DNA from: Conoideocrella luteorostrata
Lineage: Eukaryota; Ascomycota; Sordariomycetes; Hypocreales; Clavicipitaceae
NCBI GenBank assembly: GCA_032433595.1
Contig: JASWJB010000061.1
Location: forward strand, 1 to 64,000
DNA length: 64,000 nucleotides
Direction: 5' to 3'
Below, piece after piece: positions 58,552-64,000 of the stretch. The position numbers and the translations under genes are program-made. The notes below the pieces were generated by a model. The model was given only the letters and a program-made list of their open reading frames with translations, was not told the DNA's origin and did no database searches. Every line of letters begins with the position of its first letter. The stretch's first letter is position 1.

Positions 58552-60442
58552 ATGGACGCCTATGGGAGAGACCATGAGGCTTTGTCTAAGTACATGGACA
58601 CGCTGCCTGAAGACTCAATCGATGTCCGCAGCATAGAGGTGTTTTCGGCATCTGGCCAAACGAACTCAAGTAAAATTGAGCAAACCAGCTTCAATGAATT
58701 TGAGAGACTGAAGAAACACCTGTCAGGAGATGTTAGGACGGAAACTACAAGATCTTGTGCTATATACGACTAACTTGTTGAGCAGATCCTCCCAACTCCC
58801 AACTTGCGTATTCTGTGTGTGCCCTTCCCACGAGTTTTTGGATAACCACAGAAAGATTGCCCGAGAAACTGACACCAAGATGGATGATAGGAGCATATCT
58901 GCGCTATCTGGGCCGCTCTTGCGACTCCTTGGTCACGCATACGATATGGATTATGAGCTGTGGACGTCCCGTTTCCAATCCAGTGATAGAGAATGGTTTG
59001 CAGGGCCGATCATGGATCGTGGTAAGAAGAAGTCCGTGCTTCTGATTTGACAATCAATTAACAGAAGTTGTTTAGGATCACGGCAATTTTCATTTTTTAA
59101 CCTGTCTTTTGTGGATTTTAGGGGATCTACAGCGCAAACACCTTTGAGATTTAAAATGAATAGGAAACTCGGCCACACAACGCGTCTGGTATGCTTGTTT
59201 GATCCGAAGCATCCAGGTAAATATTCAGCACTATCTGTGAAACCACAAGCTAATTGTATCAAAGAGTCCCCAGACAACGTATCAGTATTCGTCATTAGGC
59301 GAATTTCGTGCTATATACGATTTGACAACCCACTCTGGACTATCCTCTTTTTCAACGACCTTCATATTAATATGAGCGGAGCGCATTATGAAGAAAAGAT
59401 ACCAGGTCAAGTGCAACTCCCTGTAGCTTCTTGGATTATGGATTTTCTCAGTAACGCTCAAAGTCAAGAACCACTCATCCGTGATTTAAGCCATGACGGA
59501 TTCGGCTTGATAGCGAGACTGCTACGAGAAATAAAAAATTCATGGAAGTTACTCCTGAATGAACTTGAGGTGTTTCTAGAGCGAATGGCGAGTCGATCCC
59601 CGGATTTTGTACTGTCGACATGCTAATGTTCAACATTCTCTATAGCTGGAAGAGCTCGACGATGATGAACTCATCGAGTCCGCAAAATGGCTTCATCGAA
59701 AGTTTCTCCTCAATATCGACTATTTCGAGAGGCAATTGCTTTATCACAGCCGTTATATCAATTACCTGACAAGTCCGCCGTCTCAGCCAGATATTGCTAT
59801 CTGCCCAAATACTTTCAAGCAGGACTTGATCCAAGAGGGAGACGCTCTACGAGCAGTAAATCAGCGGCTCAAAGCTTTACGAACGAGGACGACTGCCACA
59901 TTAGAAACTGTAGGAGCTGTATTGTCTTATTTCACCGTGCACGAACTTACGGGTATTTTTAGGCTTTAAGTCTAGTTGCTATTAAACAATCGCAGCTGGC
60001 TGGAAAAATTGCGGAAATGCAGTGGAGAGACGCTCAAGTGACATTTAGTCAAGACAGAAGCATACGTCGCCTAACGATTGTTAACATGGTATACCTGCCA
60101 GCAACATTTATTGCCGTAAGAAGTTCAATGTATTAATGTATTTATTATTATTGCTAATTGACTTATTAGACCGTATATGGCATGCAAATTGCCGAGAATC
60201 AAGAAAATAAACCTTGGAGTTTATGGAGTTTTGCTGTTTTATCAATTTTTCTTACTGCACTTACCTTTCTCTCTGCCATGTACAGAGTTGAGAAAGTGTC
60301 AGCTTCTGACTACGAAGACACGATACAAGCCCAACCATCAGGTCAATGGAAGGTATGGGTTACGCTCAAGAATTTGTTTGGCGGCTTTCGGTTAGTCCGA
60401 GTTCGGGTTGAGCAAAAACCAGCGACCGAATTGTTGGTATAG
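58552..60442 (+). CDS. CorA-like Mg2+ transporter family protein (5' half unresolved)
   Basis: The 3' half is clear. Exons ending at 59608, then 59646-59918, 59963-60115 and 60170-60442 join in phase and encode a long helical region with Glu/Arg-rich coiled coil. It is followed by RRLTIVNMVYLPATFIATVYGMQ and a second TM (SFAVLSIFLTALTFLSAMY), the fungal CorA-like pattern in which YGM stands for the GMN motif. A start is likely at the ATG at 58552 (MDAYGRDHEALSKYMD), but between 58735 and 59110 the coding blocks lie in different frames with in-frame stops. Candidate introns (GTTAGG...GAGCAG, GTAAGA...TTTTAG) do not give one continuous frame. The gene may be broken in its N-terminal half, or I have missed small exons. 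Confidence 0.6.
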
Positions 60443-61355
60443 GTGTTTTTCTCTTTAGTACAGTACCAAAATTTACGCTTATTGCCGTAATTATTAGTAT
60501 AAAAAAAGACGTATTGCTGTGTGTGATTGTGTTGGAATATTCCGTCAGGCATAATGCTAAGCACATGGCTCGCCACGTTTCGGAAGCGACAGTATGGATG
60601 TGAATTGGAAGGGAAAATAATAAGCATGTGAATTGATGAATATTGATGAATATTGATGATGCTCTAATTCCCATTCCAATTCCCGTTCAAATGCTTCGTT
60701 TTATGCCTGCTTTCCTTCCTGCCTCCGATATCTCGTATTCCTCGTATTTTGATCTTTCCGAGGTCATGATCAATTCCTCCGTAGTATTCAATAGTCCAAC
60801 GCCAATGACCTCTCTTATCCGACACCACGTAGTCCCCTGTTGTTGGAAACCCACCATCAAGCACAACAGGAAGCACGGGGCGTAAAAGATAAGAATAACA
60901 GGATTTCCTTACGAGAATGATTAGAAGAAGAAACAAGGAAGTCAATCAATCACAAAATCCATCTATCCCATCCATTGTGCCTGCTATCCACTGCCGTCCA
61001 AATTGCTCCTATTCACTGATGGCTCATAACGCAACATCTTTGTGCCCATAGTTCACTTCAATTCCACCGTCTTCCACATATGCGTACCACCATGAGCCTT
61101 CATGCAGCTTCTGCATCTCCGAGATCCCCACCACCAAACAGGTGCGCACTAATCATGCAAAGAGGCGATCCAGAATAAAAGGACCATCGATGTATACACA
61201 CCGCTTTCTGCTCGTGTTACCCCAAAATTCTGCTGCGCTGGACCAATCACAGCCAGTTTTATTTCAATACATACCAATTCTACAACTATATACAAGGTGC
61301 TGCCAGCTATGTTCATGCTCCTGCAGTTCTATTCCCTGAGTCCATTTTTGAAAAT
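60443..61355. other. Intergenic, no gene seen
   Basis: No supported coding sequence. A short direct repeat TGAATATTGATGAATATTGATGA lies around 60636-60660 (in pieces). Confidence 0.4.
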
Positions 61356-62222
61356 ATGCCTACTCTAGCACCTATGCCTTCTGGCAACTGCCCACTAGTA
61401 CGCCTGCTTTGTTTCTATACTGAGCCTGATAGCAACGTAACACCAGAATACATCGAAGAAACATCCGTCAGTCCAGGCCAAAGGAATTATCCTCATACTA
61501 AACGCCTTATGCCAATAACGGACATTAGGGGTCTAGAGGCACACTTCAATTTATCCGAACACTCATTCTGCGCAGTTCCCAGAGCTTTTACCTCGGAAAT
61601 AAACTTCGAGCTTGCAGCAGACATCACGGAGAAGTATCTTCCCTGGGTCAAACAATTTATCATTAGTCATGTGCAGGGATCCATAAAAGTCGTCATTTTC
61701 GACCACTGTATCCGAAAAGCATCTTGTATGAAAACAAGTCACCGCCAGGTCCGCAAAATTCACATCGATCAGTCTCCTGCTGGGGCATATGCTCGTGTTA
61801 AAAGGCATCTTTCAGAGTCTGATCTGCGTGGCATCAATACAGAGAACGCGTATTTCAAGATAGTCAACGTCTGGAAGCCCGTCAGTCAACCTGTTACCGA
61901 CCATCCTTTGACTTTTGCTGAATTTAAGTCTTTGGAGGCTGATGATTTAATTCCTGTCCGACAAACATATCCTACATACACTGGAGAGACGTACGCTGTT
62001 AAGTACAACCCAAACCATCAATTCCGCTACTGGAGCAACATGGACACTAGCGACGTCCTTCTGCTTCAGTGTTTTGACAGCAAAAGGGGATCAGGGGATG
62101 ACGGGAAGCCTAACTACGTGCAATGCGCGCATGGGTCTTTCGAATTAGATGAGTCCGGGGACGAGCCGTACGAAAGGAAGAGTATTGAAGTGCGATGTAT
62201 CGTCATCTGTCAATTCGTCTGA
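61356..62222 (+). CDS. CmcJ/AsaB-type oxidoreductase (hydroxylase/desaturase)
   Basis: A single-exon frame of 288 residues from the ATG at 61356. It shows the conserved order of the CmcJ-like fungal family (AsaB, CTB9, GA4 desaturase-like): an N-terminal strand region, the HIDQSPAGAYARV block carrying His-x-Asp, NVWKPVSQPVTDHPLTF, the PTYTGETYAVKYNPNHQFRYW block, and the C-terminal CAHGSFELD with a second His followed by RKSIEVRCIV. Relatives act as non-heme iron oxygenases or desaturases in secondary metabolism. The His-x-Asp...His pattern fits that. It is between the CorA-like gene and the UMP/CMP kinase. Substrate unknown. Confidence 0.85.
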   Translation: MPTLAPMPSGNCPLVRLLCFYTEPDSNVTPEYIEETSVSPGQRNYPHTKRLMPITDIRGLEAHFNLSEHSFCAVPRAFTSEINFELAADITEKYLPWVKQFIISHVQGSIKVVIFDHCIRKASCMKTSHRQVRKIHIDQSPAGAYARVKRHLSESDLRGINTENAYFKIVNVWKPVSQPVTDHPLTFAEFKSLEADDLIPVRQTYPTYTGETYAVKYNPNHQFRYWSNMDTSDVLLLQCFDSKRGSGDDGKPNYVQCAHGSFELDESGDEPYERKSIEVRCIVICQFV

Positions 62223-62683
62223 TTAGGTGGCCACGTTCTTAGCATAATTATATCTCATGACATTCCCACACCTCTCTCCTAAAATTTCTACCGCAAGAGA
62301 TGCGTTGCATTTCCTTACGTCTAAAATATTATTTCATGCTCTCCAAGAAGCACTGGCATAGTGGGCGCCACTGCTGTCAAGTTTGCAAATTTGCCCGCCG
62401 TATCTGTTGCTGGATTGAGATATTTTGAAGGTCTTGCAAGGGGAGAGCTTGGGAGATTCGTCGTCGCAATTATCATTTTCATCACAATCATTATCATCAA
62501 TATACATGTATACGCGACCTTCGCCTTGCCGCTCTGCCGACCCGCTATTGTCAGATAAGAGGTACTCCGTAGTGGTACTGTCACAGACAACCGACCTTTA
62601 CCCGGTGAAGGCTTACTCTACTCCTCCGAAAAGTCCGCACGCGTTGCAGCCTAACCAAAGAAATTATTTTGCCACCACTCAAC
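62223..62683. other. Intergenic, no gene seen
   Basis: Probable promoter region of the nucleotide kinase. One TACTCCGTAG half-palindrome near 62570. Confidence 0.4.
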
Positions 62684-63346
62684 ATGCAACAACAGATAGC
62701 AAAGAATCCGAACGAAATCAAACCAATCATCATTGGGCTACTTGGGGGACCAGGGTCTGGTAAGGGAACTCAATGTCGATTAATATGCCAGTCATTTAAA
62801 ATTGAGCACTTCAGTATCGGGGATGTTTTGCGCAAGGAATTACATCGCAGGGAGAGCCCTTATGCAACTATTATTCGCCAGCACATGTTAGCTGGCACTG
62901 TGGGACCTAAAGAATTAACCATTGCTCTTCTCCACTCTTGCATAAAAGAGTCGATCCAAAATGGGGCAGTCGCTTTTGTGCTAGACGGTAAGCTCCGTCT
63001 GACCCCTGTGAGATCGATGCGCTAAAGTATCATCGGCACCCTAGGCTTCCCCCGAAATATTGACCAGTTACGACTCTTTGAGAGTATTGTTGGCCCTCTG
63101 AAGTTGGTGATCCTCATCCAATGCTCTGAAGGAATAATGCTCCGTCGACTTCTTCCTCGAGGACGGTTCGACGATCAAGAAGAGTCTATCCGCGGCCGAC
63201 TTCGAACTTTCAACAGTGATACTTCTCAAGTCATTGAACTCTTTCGGGAGAGAAATGAACTTAAAACAGTTAATGGAGAGCAGGACATTGAAAGCACATG
63301 TGAGGAAATTCAAGCCATACTGGCTAACATTGTTGAGAGGCGATAA
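62684..63346 (+). CDS. UMP/CMP kinase-like nucleoside monophosphate kinase
   Basis: Exons 62684-62987 and 63045-63346 (intron GTAAGC...CCCTAG) give 201 residues. Motifs of the adenylate/UMP-CMP kinase family: P-loop GGPGSGKGT (residues 21-29), the nucleotide-binding FSIGDVLRKEL, the core FVLDG-FPRN split by the intron, and the LID/C-terminal RGRFDDQEESIRGRLRTF, which is the short-LID form of UMP-CMP kinases (URA6-like). It phosphorylates UMP or CMP to the diphosphate. It would act directly after the OMP decarboxylase found 7 kb to the left. The true start is the ATG at 62684, since the longer frame begins with TTG. Confidence 0.88.
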
Positions 63347-64000
63347 ACGTCAAAGGGAAAAGTCTAATGTCTCCGAAGGTACGGAGTACAGTTGAGACAA
63401 GAATGGATTCTATCAGGAAGATCAGTGCCATAAAAAGCTACTCTTCGACGGCTTAGGGTTAAATTGATAAGGACAATTTCTCGTGTAATTGCTTCAGTCT
63501 GCGTCAATGATTGGTAGTGGGCCATCGGAGTACTTGGAGTGGGCAAACAAACATCCAGGCCGCGATTTCAAAAATCCAGTCAGACCTAACCCGAAACGTG
63601 ATAGGTACTTTGTGCGGAAATTTGAGCACCCCTAGGGTAGCTATGTGGAGGGGAGATTGCTCCTTTTGCAAAGGAGACGTTAGTCAGCTTTTGATCAGTG
63701 TATTTATAGTTAGCATAGTTGCCCACAGAATGAAACAAAACTATGCCTTCTTTGTGAAGCAAAACTGGCACTTTGTGATTTTAATTATGCCCCCTTGAGC
63801 CTATTATTACTGATACTAACTACTTAAATACTTGGACCATCTAATCAGACACAGTAAAGCGAGACTACAGAACTAATTAAGAAGCAACCTAACGTCTCAC
63901 GATATAGAAAACTGTCCTTGACCTACGATTAAGTCTGCGTTTCTACGCACGGTCTTTACAGCAAAATAACAGTACCCTGGACACACGAACTAATTGATCA
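63347..64000. other. Intergenic, no gene seen
   Basis: No supported gene up to the window end. One TACGGAGTA repeat copy near 63380. Confidence 0.4.

Noticed and set aside
1..64000. tRNA, rRNA or CRISPR features
   Set aside because: No cloverleaf with conserved TTCAA-type arms, no rDNA-like block and no regularly spaced direct repeats were seen by eye; a tRNAscan or Rfam search would be decisive.

Overview
The window is nuclear DNA of a filamentous ascomycete (Pezizomycotina). Genes carry short GT-AG introns (about 45-200 bp) with CTAAC-like branch sites. The gene families are typical of this group: a fungal highly reducing polyketide synthase (PKS), several secondary-metabolism P450s, PTH11/SAT4 rhodopsin-like membrane proteins, a Kre9-like GPI protein and BBE-type flavin oxidases. 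The exact genus cannot be read from the sequence. No rRNA, tRNA or CRISPR was recognised.

Left part (1-31.5 kb): mostly gene-poor, decaying DNA. It holds a broken P450 (360-1564, -), an intact rhodopsin-like protein (2176-3689, +), a rhodopsin-like fragment, a serine carboxypeptidase with an early stop just after its catalytic His, a membrane protein with a collagen-like stretch and a C-terminal C2H2 finger, a roughly 955 bp long-terminal-inverted-repeat (TIR) element, an intact CYP65-type P450, a broken MFS transporter, a Kre9/GPI protein without a visible signal peptide, a GT25-like glycosyltransferase, two more broken P450s, an intact P450 at 27954-29807, and fragments of a piggyBac transposase and a GMC oxidoreductase. 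Several MITE-like repeats and a dispersed 16-bp palindrome are scattered through it.

Middle part (28-53 kb): a polyketide gene cluster. Its core is a 3058-residue PKS (five exons, all splice phases close) with domains KS-AT-DH-MT-(inactive ER)-KR-ACP-terminal reductase. Around it lie a P450, a rhodopsin-like protein, a secreted bicovalent-type BBE flavin oxidase, a short-chain dehydrogenase and a LovC-like trans-acting enoyl reductase. The set matches the betaenone type of pathway: the PKS and trans-ER build a C-methylated reduced chain, the R domain releases it as an aldehyde or alcohol, and the P450, SDR and flavin oxidase tailor it. A sulfotransferase-like P-loop gene at the right edge has two in-frame stops.

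Right part (53-64 kb): nested piggyBac-like remnants surround a compact orotidine-5'-phosphate decarboxylase gene. They are followed by a CorA-like membrane protein, a CmcJ/AsaB-type oxidoreductase and a UMP/CMP kinase. Two successive pyrimidine-nucleotide enzymes thus lie within 8 kb of each other, beside a polyketide cluster and among transposon debris.
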